A stretch of DNA of 63,170 bases from Lewinellaceae bacterium (GCA_020636445.1 JACJXV010000022.1:1-63170), one strand, 5' to 3'; shown: positions 34,714 to 44,005, counted from the first letter of the stretch. Notes: generated from the letters alone by a model not told the origin. Numbers and translations are program-made.

Positions 34714-35700
34714 TTAGTTCTGCTGGTTGACAAAAACGTTGCGTTCTGTTTCCCAGTTTAAACTCGGATAGTCCGCTTCCAGTTCATCCAAAATGGCTAA
34801 TTGTCGACGAATAAACTGCTGATGAGCATCGCTCCCCGGATCCAAGGGGCGGTGCGCCGCTGCCCGTTGCAAAGTCATGATCCGGGTCAGTAAGTTCCGG
34901 GTAGCATCACCGAAAAGGGACCTTTCCAAAAATGACCAAATATAATCAATAGCCACTTCCGATGGATGAAGCAGGTCAGGGCCATAAAAACGATAATCCC
35001 TTAAATCATCCATCAGTAGCTCATAAGCTGGGAAATAATGGACAAAGGGTAATTGTTCTTCCATTGCCGCTGCCGCTAACAGTAGGGTGGCCTTGCTGCG
35101 TTGGTTTTCGATGGCTCCATCCCGCAGGTGGCGTACCGGACTAACCGTCAGGACTACTTCCAACCCAGGGTTTTCTGCTTTGAGTTGCTCCAGGGGTTTG
35201 ATAAGCGCAGTACATGTTTCCTCCACTGTCAATCTCCGGCGCTGAAAAAAGGTGCCTGGTAGTTTATGGCAATTCCCTACTATCTTTCCGTTCTCCCGCC
35301 ATTCCCAAACATGGGCAGTGCCCAGCGTTAACAACAGGCGGTTGCACTCCCGGGAAAAGGTCGTTAAGGGGTCCATAGCACCTTTTATTTGTTGCAATAG
35401 CGCCTCTGCGCTTGGTGCCTGAAACTGCCCATGATGGTCAAGGCTATACCATCGTCCCTGAAATTCCCAAAGATCCGCGGGCGAAAAAATCCGCCCTTCC
35501 AGGCCATCCTGCAAAATTTTTCCAAGGGAAACCGGATTATATAGGACGCCAAAGGGGTTCACCAGGGTGCTAAACTTGGCTGTTTGCAAGCGGCCCCCCA
35601 GGTGCTGGGCGAAACAGGACCCCAGGCAAAGGATGTGATCATGATGATCAAGCTGAAAGGAAAAGGCAGGAATGGGTAACTCCGTACGAAAAGTAGGCAT
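34714..35700 (-). CDS. GSCFA domain protein
   Basis: 328 residues. FRTELPIPAF at the start and HILCLGSCFAQHLGGRLQTAKF near residue 25 contain the GSCFA box that names the family. NPFGVLYNPVSLGKIL and PVRHLRDGAIENQRSKATLL follow, the latter with the second conserved catalytic-type block of SGNH-like hydrolases. The substrate is unknown; such proteins are thought to be esterases or acyl transferases acting on surface glycans. The C-terminal third is helical. Common in Bacteroidota. Confidence 0.9.
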   Translation of the reverse strand: MPTFRTELPIPAFSFQLDHHDHILCLGSCFAQHLGGRLQTAKFSTLVNPFGVLYNPVSLGKILQDGLEGRIFSPADLWEFQGRWYSLDHHGQFQAPSAEALLQQIKGAMDPLTTFSRECNRLLLTLGTAHVWEWRENGKIVGNCHKLPGTFFQRRRLTVEETCTALIKPLEQLKAENPGLEVVLTVSPVRHLRDGAIENQRSKATLLLAAAAMEEQLPFVHYFPAYELLMDDLRDYRFYGPDLLHPSEVAIDYIWSFLERSLFGDATRNLLTRIMTLQRAAAHRPLDPGSDAHQQFIRRQLAILDELEADYPSLNWETERNVFVNQQN

Positions 35701-35872
35701 CTTAGCTGGTGGTCAATCAGTCCGTAAAAGAAAAATGCAGACAATCGCCACACCGCCTCCAGCCTAAATCTTTTACTGAGAAAGTGGATATTGCGAATTG
35801 TCTTTCGCTTCTTAGCTTAAAGTTAGTATTTTTCGTGCGCTGATGATTAAATTTCTATCCAGCTAGTAGCAC

Positions 35873-37204
35873 ATGGGTTTCTTAGACCGACTGTTTCAAT
35901 CCACGCCCCAAATCCCTGCCGGACCGGACATCCGCTTCGGGAGATACAGTGATTCCTACAAACGACCTGAAAATTATCAGGCCTGGGATCACTCGCTGGA
36001 GGCATTTGAAAATGGCAACTACCTGGATTCCTACCGCTTGTTTTTCCGCTACCTGCGCGATGATATTGAAGACAATGTTCATTGGTGGGACGAAGGAGAA
36101 GGCATCGCCTTTGAATTGTACCAGGGGTCTAAAAAAATTACCGGTTATGCCGATGCCCAGAAATTGAAAGCGGAAGCCAAAGTAGCTGCTTCTGCCTCCC
36201 TCAACGTTGGTTTCATGCGGCGGCTCATTGAAAAAAATTTCGAACTCAGCTACAGCCGCTTTGCCCTCGACGAGGACAATAACATTACCATCCTTTTCGA
36301 CACCTATACGCTTGATGGCTCTCCCTATAAGCTGTATTACGCCCTCAAGGAAGTAGCCACCAACGCCGATAAGCAGGACGACTTGCTATTGGAGGAGTTC
36401 AAAGGCCTGCAACAGGTAAACAATACCCATTTAGTCGACTTGCCCGATGCCGAAAAAGGAGTAAAATACCAATTTCTACAGCGTAGTATCACGACTGTGA
36501 TGCAGGAATTCGATGCGGGTAAATTACCCCGTGATCAATATCCCGGGGCTTATGCTTACCTGATCCTGCAACTTCTCTACAAACTCGACTATCTGATCAA
36601 ACCCGAGGGATATACCATGGAAACCCTCGAAAGGCTTCACCGGCAGTATTTCGCGACTGATCAAAAGTCAATCCTGGAAAAGTCCCAACAGATTCTACGT
36701 GAGCTTCGCAAATTAAACAATCGCTCCCGCGAAGAATTCTTCCGGGAAATCTACCGCGTGAAGTCCACCTTTGGGATAACCCTGCATGTTAACCACGACC
36801 GCGTAGCTAGTTTTATTGAAAATGAAATGGCCAATTTCGATTGGTATCTCGATAATGGCTACCCGCAGTTTGCACAGGCGATTCCCAGTTACATTGCTGG
36901 CTTTTGCCTGTTCAACTATGCTACACCCCAACCCGACCGTGATTTATTTCACCTCTATTTTCAGATCATCGAAGCGGAGTACTTCCAGCAACTCGGTTTC
37001 AAGCTGGACTACGTTGACCCCGCCTCCCAAACCTTACAAAAGAAGAATATTAAGCGTGCCATTGAGCAAATTGTAGAAAACAATAAAGCCCGGTATTCCA
37101 AAATGCGACCGGCTACCGGCATTCTTGACTATTCATCCCTCACCCATTTCTCCAAATCCTTTATGCTGATGATGAAGGATTTAGACCTCACCAGTCGCTT
37201 TTAA
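35873..37204 (+). CDS. Uncharacterised conserved protein, YbjN-like N-terminus
   Basis: 443 residues with no signal peptide or membrane segment, so probably cytoplasmic. I cannot name a family. The front half (FGRYSDSYKRPENYQAWDHSLEAFENGNYLDSYRLFFRYL ... VGFMRRLIEKNFELSYSRFAL) alternates helix and strand with a repeat reminiscent of YbjN-like or type III chaperone-like folds. The back half is helical (QILRELRKLNNRSREEFFREIYRVKSTFGI). Charge is high and there are no cysteine clusters. It reads toward paaD with a 99-bp gap and may share its transcript. Its role is open. Confidence 0.6.
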   Translation: MGFLDRLFQSTPQIPAGPDIRFGRYSDSYKRPENYQAWDHSLEAFENGNYLDSYRLFFRYLRDDIEDNVHWWDEGEGIAFELYQGSKKITGYADAQKLKAEAKVAASASLNVGFMRRLIEKNFELSYSRFALDEDNNITILFDTYTLDGSPYKLYYALKEVATNADKQDDLLLEEFKGLQQVNNTHLVDLPDAEKGVKYQFLQRSITTVMQEFDAGKLPRDQYPGAYAYLILQLLYKLDYLIKPEGYTMETLERLHRQYFATDQKSILEKSQQILRELRKLNNRSREEFFREIYRVKSTFGITLHVNHDRVASFIENEMANFDWYLDNGYPQFAQAIPSYIAGFCLFNYATPQPDRDLFHLYFQIIEAEYFQQLGFKLDYVDPASQTLQKKNIKRAIEQIVENNKARYSKMRPATGILDYSSLTHFSKSFMLMMKDLDLTSRF

Positions 37205-37303
37205 TTGCCCCAAAAGTGCGGCCAAAGCTGAACCGGCGTCAATAGCCTGTTGTTTTGCTTGATAGTAACCCTTACCATCCCTGACTGTCAAAAACCATGT
37301 TCC

Positions 37304-37795
37304 ATGACTGCCACAACACAAGCGATATATACCCTTTTGGAAGAAGTAGCTGATCCGGAAATTCCCGTCCTATCTGTACTCGATTTAGGTATTGTGCGCG
37401 ATGTTACGCAGGAGCCCGACGGCACCACCGTCGTCACCATTACCCCAACCTATTCGGGTTGCCCTGCGATGAATACCATTGAAGTAAATATCCGGGCAGT
37501 ATTGCAGGAGGCAGGTTACGAGCAGGTGAAGGTCCGTACGGTCCTCAGTCCAGCCTGGACTACCGACTGGATGAGTGAAGCCGGGCGAGAAAAGCTCCGG
37601 GCTTACGGAATAGCCCCACCCGAACGTGGCACCGTCGACAAGGGGGCTTTGTTCCAGGAAGCCCGCCCCATTCCATGCCCGCTCTGCGGTTCGGCAAATA
37701 CCGAAATGATCAGCCAATTTGGCTCCACCGCCTGTAAATCGCTGCACCGCTGCCTGGATTGCCGCGAGCCATTCGATTACTTTAAATGCCACTAA
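37304..37795 (+). CDS. paaD: Phenylacetyl-CoA epoxidase maturation protein PaaD
   Basis: 163 residues. The MIP18/DUF59 fold (EVADPEIPVLSVLDLGIVRDV; VTITPTYSGCPAMNTIEVNI) is followed by a zinc ribbon-like tail CPLCGSANTEMISQFGSTAC ... RCLDCREPF. This two-part architecture is specific to PaaD, which helps assemble the iron-sulfur centre of the PaaABCE oxygenase. The ATG at 37304 is chosen to match the family N-terminus; the upstream open frame is hydrophobic nonsense. The other epoxidase subunits are not in the window. It is followed by paaG and meaB on the same strand. Confidence 0.9.
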   Translation: MTATTQAIYTLLEEVADPEIPVLSVLDLGIVRDVTQEPDGTTVVTITPTYSGCPAMNTIEVNIRAVLQEAGYEQVKVRTVLSPAWTTDWMSEAGREKLRAYGIAPPERGTVDKGALFQEARPIPCPLCGSANTEMISQFGSTACKSLHRCLDCREPFDYFKCH

Positions 37796-37889
37796 GCGCA
37801 AGCGCTGGCCACCGGCAGCAGCCTAAAATCATTATCTTTAACCAGACAAATGTTTGGGCCTTCGTTCGATGACCTACAACAAAAAAACT

Positions 37890-38669
37890 ATGGAAGAACC
37901 CATTTTACTGGAAATCCAGGACCAGGTAGCCCGGATCACCCTTAACCGGCCTACGGTTTTCAATAGCTTCAACCGGGCAATGGCGCTAGCCTTGCAGGAA
38001 GCCCTCGATCAATGTGCCGCAGAACCGGGTATTCGCGCCGTTCTGCTGATCGGAGCGGGCAAAGCTTTTTGTGCTGGTCAGGATCTCAACGAAGTTATCG
38101 GGGAAGGGGCTCCTTCCTTTGAAACCATCCTGGGCGAACATTATAATCCGATCATTGAAAAAATGCGGGCCCTGGAAAAGCCGATCGTGGTGGGGGTCAA
38201 TGGCGTAGCTGCTGGCGCAGGTGCTAATATTGCACTGGCCGGCGATATTTTAATTGCTTCCGAACACGCTTCTTTTATCCAGGCATTCAGCCGCATTGGC
38301 CTTGTTCCGGATTCGGGGGGTACCTTTTTCCTGCCCCGCCTGGTAGGGTGGCATCGCGCTACGGCACTCATGATGCTGGGAGATAAGATTGACGCCCTGG
38401 AAGCCCAGGCGATGGGAATGGTTTACCGCGTCGTCCCGGCTGAAAAATTTGCCGATGAAGCCTGGGCACTGGCCACCCGGTTGGCCGCTATGCCTACCCG
38501 GGCACTGGGATTGACGAAACGGGCGCTCAACTGCTCAATGACCTACGACCTCGACCGCCAGCTGGCCCTCGAACTGGAGTTCCAAACCCTGGCCGGCCAA
38601 ACAGCCGACTACCGGGAAGGGGTGCAAGCTTTTTTAGAAAAACGAACAGCCCGGTTTACAGGACAATGA
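37890..38669 (+). CDS. paaG: Enoyl-CoA hydratase/isomerase, probably PaaG
   Basis: 259 residues of the crotonase fold: RITLNRPTVFNSFNRAMALAL, the oxyanion loops AGKAFCAGQDLNEV and GVAAGAGANIALAGDILIASEHASF, and IGLVPDSGGTFFLPRLVG, where the aspartate in VPDSGG replaces the usual hydratase glutamate as in PaaG. PaaG isomerises the ring epoxide of phenylacetyl-CoA to an oxepin. Position beside paaD supports this. The start MEEPILLEIQ (37890) fits family N-termini; an ATG at 37869 is an alternative. Confidence 0.85.
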   Translation: MEEPILLEIQDQVARITLNRPTVFNSFNRAMALALQEALDQCAAEPGIRAVLLIGAGKAFCAGQDLNEVIGEGAPSFETILGEHYNPIIEKMRALEKPIVVGVNGVAAGAGANIALAGDILIASEHASFIQAFSRIGLVPDSGGTFFLPRLVGWHRATALMMLGDKIDALEAQAMGMVYRVVPAEKFADEAWALATRLAAMPTRALGLTKRALNCSMTYDLDRQLALELEFQTLAGQTADYREGVQAFLEKRTARFTGQ

Positions 38670-38700
38670 TCGCTAATGGACACCCAAAAGCAACCCAATA

Positions 38701-39783
38701 ATGGCACCTGATCCTTCCGACGATCGTACCCGGCCCCAGGTGCGCACGGGAGTGCCTCCGCCAGCTGCTGTCAACCCCCATTGGCAGCATAAGGCCCGCA
38801 CAGCCCCCAGCCTTGAGGACTATGTAGCCGGAATTCTGGCCGGTGATCGTGTCATGTTAGGGCGCGCCATTACCCTCGTGGAAAGTAAACGCAGCGACCA
38901 CCAGCAACTAGGACAACAAATTATTGAGCGCTGCCTGCCCCAGGCAGGTCCATCCGTACGTATAGGCATAACAGGAGTACCCGGAGTGGGTAAAAGCACC
39001 TTCATCGAAGCCTTTGGCTTACAACTCCTCGCTGCCGGAAAACGACTGGCGGTGCTGGCGGTCGACCCCAGCAGCCAACGCACCAAGGGCAGCATTCTGG
39101 GCGATAAAACCCGCATGCCGCAATTGGCCACCGCCCAGGAAGCCTTCATTCGCCCCTCCCCTGCCGGCGATTCGCTGGGCGGCGTAGCCCGCAAATCGCG
39201 GGAAACAATTATGCTTTGCGAGGCAGCCGGTTATGATACTATTCTGGTAGAAACGGTGGGCGTAGGGCAATCGGAAGTAGCTGTACACGCCATGGTTGAT
39301 TTTTTCCTCCTGCTCCTTATTCCCGGTGCAGGTGATGAATTGCAGGGCATAAAACGCGGCATTGTTGAGATGGCCGACTTACTGGCCGTCAATAAAGCGG
39401 ATGGTGACAATATTCCCCGGGCCAAACGCGCCCAGGCCGAATACCGCAACGCCCTGCATTTGTTCCCACCAACACCCAGTGGCTGGACCCCACCCGTGGT
39501 TACTTGTTCCGCACTAAGCGGTGAAGGCCTGGGCGATATCCAAACCCAGCTCCAGCAATACCTCGAGCTGGTAAAAAATAATGGATACTTCGACCAGCGC
39601 CGCAGCGAACAAGCTACTTATTGGTTACATCAGGCCATCGAACAGCAATTGGGTGACTTATTCCTTGCCCACCCGTCAGTAAAAAAAGCTTACCCCCAAC
39701 TTGAACAAGCAGTTCTGCGGGGGGATATTTCTGCTTTTCAGGCAGCCGAACAGCTAATTACTTTGTTCCGTCAGGAAAAATGA
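38701..39783 (+). CDS. meaB: Methylmalonyl-CoA mutase-associated GTPase MeaB
   Basis: 360 residues of the ArgK/MeaB G3E family. It has Walker A RIGITGVPGVGKSTFIEAFG near residue 90, VLAVDPSSQRTKGSILGDKTRM, VETVGVGQSEVAVHAMVDFFLLLL and the base-recognition NKADGDN. The C-terminal dimerisation arm includes LAVNKADGDNIPRAKRAQAEY onwards. MeaB loads and protects adenosylcobalamin in methylmalonyl-CoA mutase, which handles propionyl-CoA. The mutase genes are not in this window. It starts 31 bases after paaG and overlaps the reading space of the lemA leader by a few bases only. Confidence 0.93.
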   Translation: MAPDPSDDRTRPQVRTGVPPPAAVNPHWQHKARTAPSLEDYVAGILAGDRVMLGRAITLVESKRSDHQQLGQQIIERCLPQAGPSVRIGITGVPGVGKSTFIEAFGLQLLAAGKRLAVLAVDPSSQRTKGSILGDKTRMPQLATAQEAFIRPSPAGDSLGGVARKSRETIMLCEAAGYDTILVETVGVGQSEVAVHAMVDFFLLLLIPGAGDELQGIKRGIVEMADLLAVNKADGDNIPRAKRAQAEYRNALHLFPPTPSGWTPPVVTCSALSGEGLGDIQTQLQQYLELVKNNGYFDQRRSEQATYWLHQAIEQQLGDLFLAHPSVKKAYPQLEQAVLRGDISAFQAAEQLITLFRQEK

Positions 39784-39869
39784 GCGATTCGCGGAAAATG
39801 CTTTGCCTTTACCACGAAAAAGCTGGAACTTTCCATCATTATTATTTTCAACTCAAAATGCCAAATTTC

Positions 39870-40460
39870 ATGAAATCATTAACCCTCTCTGTGGTATTAA
39901 TCGTTCTCGGGCTCATCGTCCTGGCTACCGGTTGCAATACCTACAATTCCTTTGTCAACCTTGATGAAGAAGTTGAAAATTCCTGGAGCAAGGTTCAATC
40001 GGCCTACCAACGGCGTGCCGACCTGATCCCCAACCTCGTCAATACCGTGAAAGGGGTCGCCAATTTTGAACAAAATACCCTGACCGCCGTAGTGGAAGCC
40101 CGCGCCAAAGCTACCAGTGTCAATATTGACCCTAGTAAAGCTACGCCTGAACAACTGCAGGCCTTCCAGGATGCCCAGGCAGGGTTGTCCTCGTCGTTGG
40201 GTCGCTTGCTCCTGGTATCAGAAAACTACCCCGAGCTGAAAGCCAATCAATCCTTCCTCGAACTTCAGTCGCAACTGGAAGGAACTGAAAACCGGATCAA
40301 GGTAGCCCGCGACCGCTATAATGATGTGGTCACGGAATATAATAAAAAAGTGCGCCGCTTCCCGGCGAGTGCTTTTGCCGGCCTCTTCGGGTTTTCCCAA
40401 CGCACCCAGTTCCAGGCTGCCGAAGGAGCAGAGAACGCTCCCACGGTCAATTTCGAATAA
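39870..40460 (+). CDS. lemA: LemA family protein
   Basis: 196 residues. The N-terminal anchor LSVVLIVLGLIVLATGCNTYNSFV has a possible lipobox cysteine (ATGC). The LemA core follows: LDEEVENSWSKVQSAYQRRADLIPNLVNTVKGVANFEQNTL, then LLLVSENYPELKANQSFLELQSQLEGTENRI, RYNDVVTEYNKKVRRFPAS and FGFSQRTQFQAAEGAE. LemA forms a helical bundle facing the periplasm and is always found with TPM proteins, as here. The ATG at 39870 is chosen as the start of the hydrophobic anchor. The role is poorly known; links to envelope stress are reported. Confidence 0.9.
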   Translation: MKSLTLSVVLIVLGLIVLATGCNTYNSFVNLDEEVENSWSKVQSAYQRRADLIPNLVNTVKGVANFEQNTLTAVVEARAKATSVNIDPSKATPEQLQAFQDAQAGLSSSLGRLLLVSENYPELKANQSFLELQSQLEGTENRIKVARDRYNDVVTEYNKKVRRFPASAFAGLFGFSQRTQFQAAEGAENAPTVNFE

Positions 40461-40472
40461 AAGGGATGCCCA

Positions 40473-40502
40473 CAACGCCAACCTGATTTGAGGCTGGCGT
40501 TG
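40473..40502. other. Hairpin between lemA and the first TPM gene
   Basis: CAACGCCA pairs perfectly with TGGCGTTG and three more pairs close inside (CCT with AGG) around the loop GATTTG. No T-run follows. It could lower read-through or protect the lemA transcript end within the cluster. Confidence 0.45.
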
Positions 40503-40575
40503 CAGTCCTCCTGATCACCGGGAGAAGGATTGATCTTTGCTGTTCAGCCCTTCTCCCTACCGTTAAGCTACGTCC

Positions 40576-41022
40576 ATGATTCACTTTTTTACGCAGGAAG
40601 ACGAAAAACGTATTATTGCCGCCATTCGGGCCGCCGAAGTACAAACGTCCGGTGAAATTCGGGTGCACCTGCACGAGGATATTCAATTACCCGTAATGGA
40701 CGAAGCCAAAGTTGTTTTTTTACGCCTGGGCATGCAGAAAACCCAGGCACGCAATGGGGTGCTTTTCTTTATCGTTCCTCAGAAAAACACCTTTGCTATT
40801 TTAGGGGACCAGGGCATCAATGCCGTAGTACCCCCCGATTTTTGGGACAGTATCCGTGATTTATTACAGGGACATTTTCGCGAAGGGCGTTTTGCCGAAG
40901 GCCTGTGCCAGGGTATTCTGGCAGTAGGTGAAAAACTGCGCGAGTTCTTCCCCTACCAGACCCAGGACGATATCAACGAACTCCCCGACGACATTTCTTA
41001 TGGGGATAGTACCCCCCGTTAG
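40576..41022 (+). CDS. TPM domain protein, short soluble form
   Basis: 148 residues without signal or membrane anchor. ITAAIRAAEVQTSGEIRV-type helix at the front (IIAAIRAAEVQTSGEIRVHLHED), NGVLFFIVPQKNTFAILGDQGINAVVPPDFW in the middle and GHFREGRFAEGLCQGILAVGEKL at the end are the TPM fold. In plants a TPM protein (TLP18.3) is a thylakoid acid phosphatase; bacterial roles are uncertain. It is the first of two TPM genes after lemA, a set repeated in many Bacteroidota. Confidence 0.88.
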   Translation: MIHFFTQEDEKRIIAAIRAAEVQTSGEIRVHLHEDIQLPVMDEAKVVFLRLGMQKTQARNGVLFFIVPQKNTFAILGDQGINAVVPPDFWDSIRDLLQGHFREGRFAEGLCQGILAVGEKLREFFPYQTQDDINELPDDISYGDSTPR

Positions 41023-41107
41023 GCGAGTACTCCCCGAAGCCTGCCGAAAAAACTGGCTTTCCATAACGCCTACTCCTACTTTGGCATCATCGTCAAAAAT
41101 CACTTAC

Positions 41108-41902
41108 ATGAAACCGTACTTAGCCGTTTTTTCCTTATTGATTACGCTGCTGGCTTTTGCGCCGGCTGGCCAGGCTAAGGAAATTCCTCCCCGATCGGCT
41201 ACACTGGTGACCGACTATGCAGGCCTGCTTTCCGTTGCAGAACGGCAAGCACTAGAGCAAAAGTTAGTCGCCTACGATGACTCCACATCCACCCAGATTG
41301 CCATTATCATTGATCGGTCGCTGGAGGGAGAAGATATTTTTGATTACTCCTTCCGACTGGCCCAGGCCTGGGAGATTGGTACCGAGGGTAAAGACAACGG
41401 TATTCTCTTGTATATCGCCCTTGACGACCGCCAGTTGTACATTCATACCGGCCCGGGAGTTCAGGGCTACTTACCTGACAATATCGCAAAACGCCTGATC
41501 GAAAACACGCTTAAACCTGCCTTTCGCGAAGGTGCTTTTTATGCAGGCCTGGACCGGGTTACCACAATCATGATTCAATTGGGGAACGGCACCTATACCA
41601 ATGACAAACCCCAATCGAATGGCGCTCCCAACATTTTCATCATCCTGCTGATCGTATTTCTCGTCATCGTCATCTACGGTATGTTTAATGACCGGGGTAA
41701 CAACGATGATGATGACGGCGGCGGTTACTACCGCGGTGGCCGGTACGACTACGACCCCTATACCTCCCGGCGCAGTCGTGGGGGCGGCTGGATTTTCCTC
41801 CCAGGCGGTGGCGGCAGTGGGGGCGGTGGTTTTGGCGGTGGCGGCTTCGGCGGCTTCGGGGGAGGCGGCTTTGATGGCGGTGGCGCCGGAGGGGGCTGGT
41901 AA
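41108..41902 (+). CDS. TPM domain protein with Gly-rich C-terminus
   Basis: 264 residues. A signal peptide (MKPYLAVFSLLITLLAFAPAGQA) leads into the TPM domain (VTDYAGLLSVAERQALEQKL, NGILLYIALDDRQLYIHTGPGVQGYLPD, TLKPAFREGAFYAGLDRVTTIM). A membrane helix (IFIILLIVFLVIVIYGMF) and a tail of acidic residues then Gly-Gly-Gly-Phe repeats complete it. The tail is low complexity and common in this family. The domain should face the periplasm. The start is fixed by the signal peptide. Confidence 0.9.
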   Translation: MKPYLAVFSLLITLLAFAPAGQAKEIPPRSATLVTDYAGLLSVAERQALEQKLVAYDDSTSTQIAIIIDRSLEGEDIFDYSFRLAQAWEIGTEGKDNGILLYIALDDRQLYIHTGPGVQGYLPDNIAKRLIENTLKPAFREGAFYAGLDRVTTIMIQLGNGTYTNDKPQSNGAPNIFIILLIVFLVIVIYGMFNDRGNNDDDDGGGYYRGGRYDYDPYTSRRSRGGGWIFLPGGGGSGGGGFGGGGFGGFGGGGFDGGGAGGGW

Positions 41903-41921
41903 TGTCAAAACGAACAATCGA

Positions 41922-43265
41922 ATGCCTCAACAGCCTGAAAAATTTAAACTGATTCCCCCTAAGGCCTTCAGGGTTTTACTGGGGGTTGGATGCTTGTTTT
42001 TTTTCTTAACCAGCTGCACCCCACGCCTGCAGTCCTACTGGCTAAGCGAACTGCAGGTGATTCGCACTGCCGCACCGGTTACCCCGCCTGGAGCTAATCC
42101 GGTCGATCGCATGGTTCGCTTCCGCACAACTAACTCCTGCGGCGAACTCACCGACTATGAGCCTGACCCGGAGCATTTGAACTATTTCCCTGAAAAGCAG
42201 GTGCGCGTTAATTTCCACTTCGTCAATAGCGCCAGCGGCCTGCATAATTATGAGTACCAGCAAGCGTACGACTTCATCGAAGGATTGCTCATTTCTGCCA
42301 ACAAAGACCTCGCCCAAAACAATGCCTCCTGGTTGCCTTACGGCAATGATCTGCCGGTATTACCTACCCGGTATCAGCTTAAACTTACCCCCGACCCTGC
42401 GATTCCCAACGACCGGGGCATCTATTTCCACTACGACGATGAGGTCTGTTTTTATGTGCACAAGGGCGCCAATAACAATCTCAACGATCGGCGCGTAATT
42501 GAGCGTTATGCAGTCCGGCCTGATTCCGTGCTCAATATCTTCATCATGCCCCACCATCCCGATAGCGTGGCTTCGCCAACCTACAAAGCGGGTTCCGTAG
42601 GTGTGATGGTCGGGAATTGCATCAAAATTGCCGGCCCCTTCGAAGAAAAACGTCCTTCGTGGGTATATCGCGGGCTGTTCAACCACGAGATAGGCCACAT
42701 TTTCGGCCTTACCCATGCCTGGCAAGCGGATGGTTGCGATGATACGCCCCAACACCGGCAGCCTTGCTGGAACCGCACCGACGAACCGCCCTGCGACACA
42801 GCTGCCTCCAATAATGTCATGGACTATAATGCCCTGCAAAATGCCTTCACGCCCTGCCAGATCAGTAAAATCCAGCAGCGCATGGCCGATGAGAAAGCCC
42901 CGCAACGCCGCTTTCTTGCCCCCACCTGGTGCCATCGCCGCGCGGAGGCCGATATTCGCATCGCTGACACGCTTCGCTGGGTCGGTGCCAAAGACCTTGA
43001 AGGAAACCTAACCCTGGCCTCCGGAGCCCGGCTAACCATTGCCTGCCGGGTTTCCCTCCCTGCGGATGCCCGCATTACACTGGAACCCGGAGCAACCTTG
43101 ATTCTTGAAGAAGAAGGTCGCTTGCACAATGCTTGTGGGGGTACCTGGGAAGGTATTGAAGTGCAGCGGCAAGGGCGGCAGGTTGGGCAGGTAATTCTCG
43201 AGGGCAAGGCTCAGATTACTGGCGCCCTTGGCTATGCAAAGGGTGCGGAGAGCAGTGAGCAGTGA
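41922..43265 (+). CDS. M43-like metalloprotease, C-terminally truncated
   Basis: About 447 residues. After a lipobox-like anchor (LGVGCLFFFLTSC) comes a long region with VNFHFVNSASGLHNYEY, then the zinc motif HEIGHIFGLTH (HExxHxxGxxH) near residue 270 and a Met-turn NNVMDYN. These place it in the pappalysin (M43) group. The last 90 residues begin the beta-helix segment that follows the protease in many Saprospiria proteins (LTLASGARLTIACRVSLP; CGGTWEGIEVQ). It then stops in the words AGCAGTGAGCAGTGA, with no T9SS tail. The protease core is whole, but the targeting end seems lost. Confidence 0.8.
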   Translation: MPQQPEKFKLIPPKAFRVLLGVGCLFFFLTSCTPRLQSYWLSELQVIRTAAPVTPPGANPVDRMVRFRTTNSCGELTDYEPDPEHLNYFPEKQVRVNFHFVNSASGLHNYEYQQAYDFIEGLLISANKDLAQNNASWLPYGNDLPVLPTRYQLKLTPDPAIPNDRGIYFHYDDEVCFYVHKGANNNLNDRRVIERYAVRPDSVLNIFIMPHHPDSVASPTYKAGSVGVMVGNCIKIAGPFEEKRPSWVYRGLFNHEIGHIFGLTHAWQADGCDDTPQHRQPCWNRTDEPPCDTAASNNVMDYNALQNAFTPCQISKIQQRMADEKAPQRRFLAPTWCHRRAEADIRIADTLRWVGAKDLEGNLTLASGARLTIACRVSLPADARITLEPGATLILEEEGRLHNACGGTWEGIEVQRQGRQVGQVILEGKAQITGALGYAKGAESSEQ

Positions 43266-43315
43266 AACCTTTTCCTGAAAACAAAAACCATTTCGTCACC
43301 CTTATTAGAACGCAT

Positions 43316-44005
43316 ATGAAAAACATACTGCTGATGTTTTTGCTTCCCCTATCGGCATCGCTAACCGCCCAAACTGGCGAAAAAAACTTTATCGATCAGC
43401 CCTACATCGAGGTGACCGGCCAGGCAGAAATGGAAATTACCCCGGATCAGATCTACCTCCAGATTGTACTCCGCGAACAGGACGACAAGGGTCGTACCCC
43501 ACTGGCAACCCTGGAAAAAGCAATGTTGGCCAAACTGGCCGAACTGGGCATTGATATCGCTAAGGACGTTACGGTCCGGGATTTCACCAGTGATTACAAA
43601 CTCCGCATGCTAGCCAAAAACGACATCCTGCTGACCAAATACTATCAGGTGCTGGCGCATGACGGGACCACCGTTGAAAAGTTATTTTCCGAACTGGAAA
43701 AGCTGGGCATCAGCAATGTCTCCGTGGCCCGCCTGGATCATTCCCGTTTGGAAGCTTTTCGCCAGGAGGTCAAAATTGATGCTATCAAAGCCGCACGCAA
43801 GAAAGCCGAGGCGCTCACCGGTGCAATTGGCCAGGGGATAGGTAAGGCCATCTATATCCGGGAACTGGAATATGCCCCCAGCTACATCAGTCAGGTATCC
43901 AATGTGATGAGCTACGAAGCAAGCGCTTATGCCTCCGAATCCAATCCCGAGTTCAACAACCTTACGCTTAAATATGCCATTATGGTACGTTTCGCGCTGG
44001 AGTGA
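43316..44005 (+). CDS. SIMPL domain (DUF541) protein
   Basis: 229 residues with a signal peptide (MKNILLMFLLPLSASLTAQ). The SIMPL domain starts IEVTGQAEMEITPDQIYLQIVL, continues KYYQVLAHDGTTVEKLFSELEKLGISNVSVARLDHS and AARKKAEALTGAIGQGIGKAIYI, and ends LTLKYAIMVRFALE. Such proteins form oligomers in the periplasm or outer membrane; function is unclear (some affect oxidative stress or kinase signalling). The ATG at 43316 gives the signal peptide. It follows the metalloprotease by 50 bases. Confidence 0.88.
   Translation: MKNILLMFLLPLSASLTAQTGEKNFIDQPYIEVTGQAEMEITPDQIYLQIVLREQDDKGRTPLATLEKAMLAKLAELGIDIAKDVTVRDFTSDYKLRMLAKNDILLTKYYQVLAHDGTTVEKLFSELEKLGISNVSVARLDHSRLEAFRQEVKIDAIKAARKKAEALTGAIGQGIGKAIYIRELEYAPSYISQVSNVMSYEASAYASESNPEFNNLTLKYAIMVRFALE

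Noticed and set aside
41688..41921. Open frame extending the metalloprotease 78 codons upstream
   Set aside because: It reads through the Gly-rich tail of the TPM gene in another frame and gives an Ala/Thr/Val-only sequence. The lipoprotein-like start at 41922 is far more sensible.
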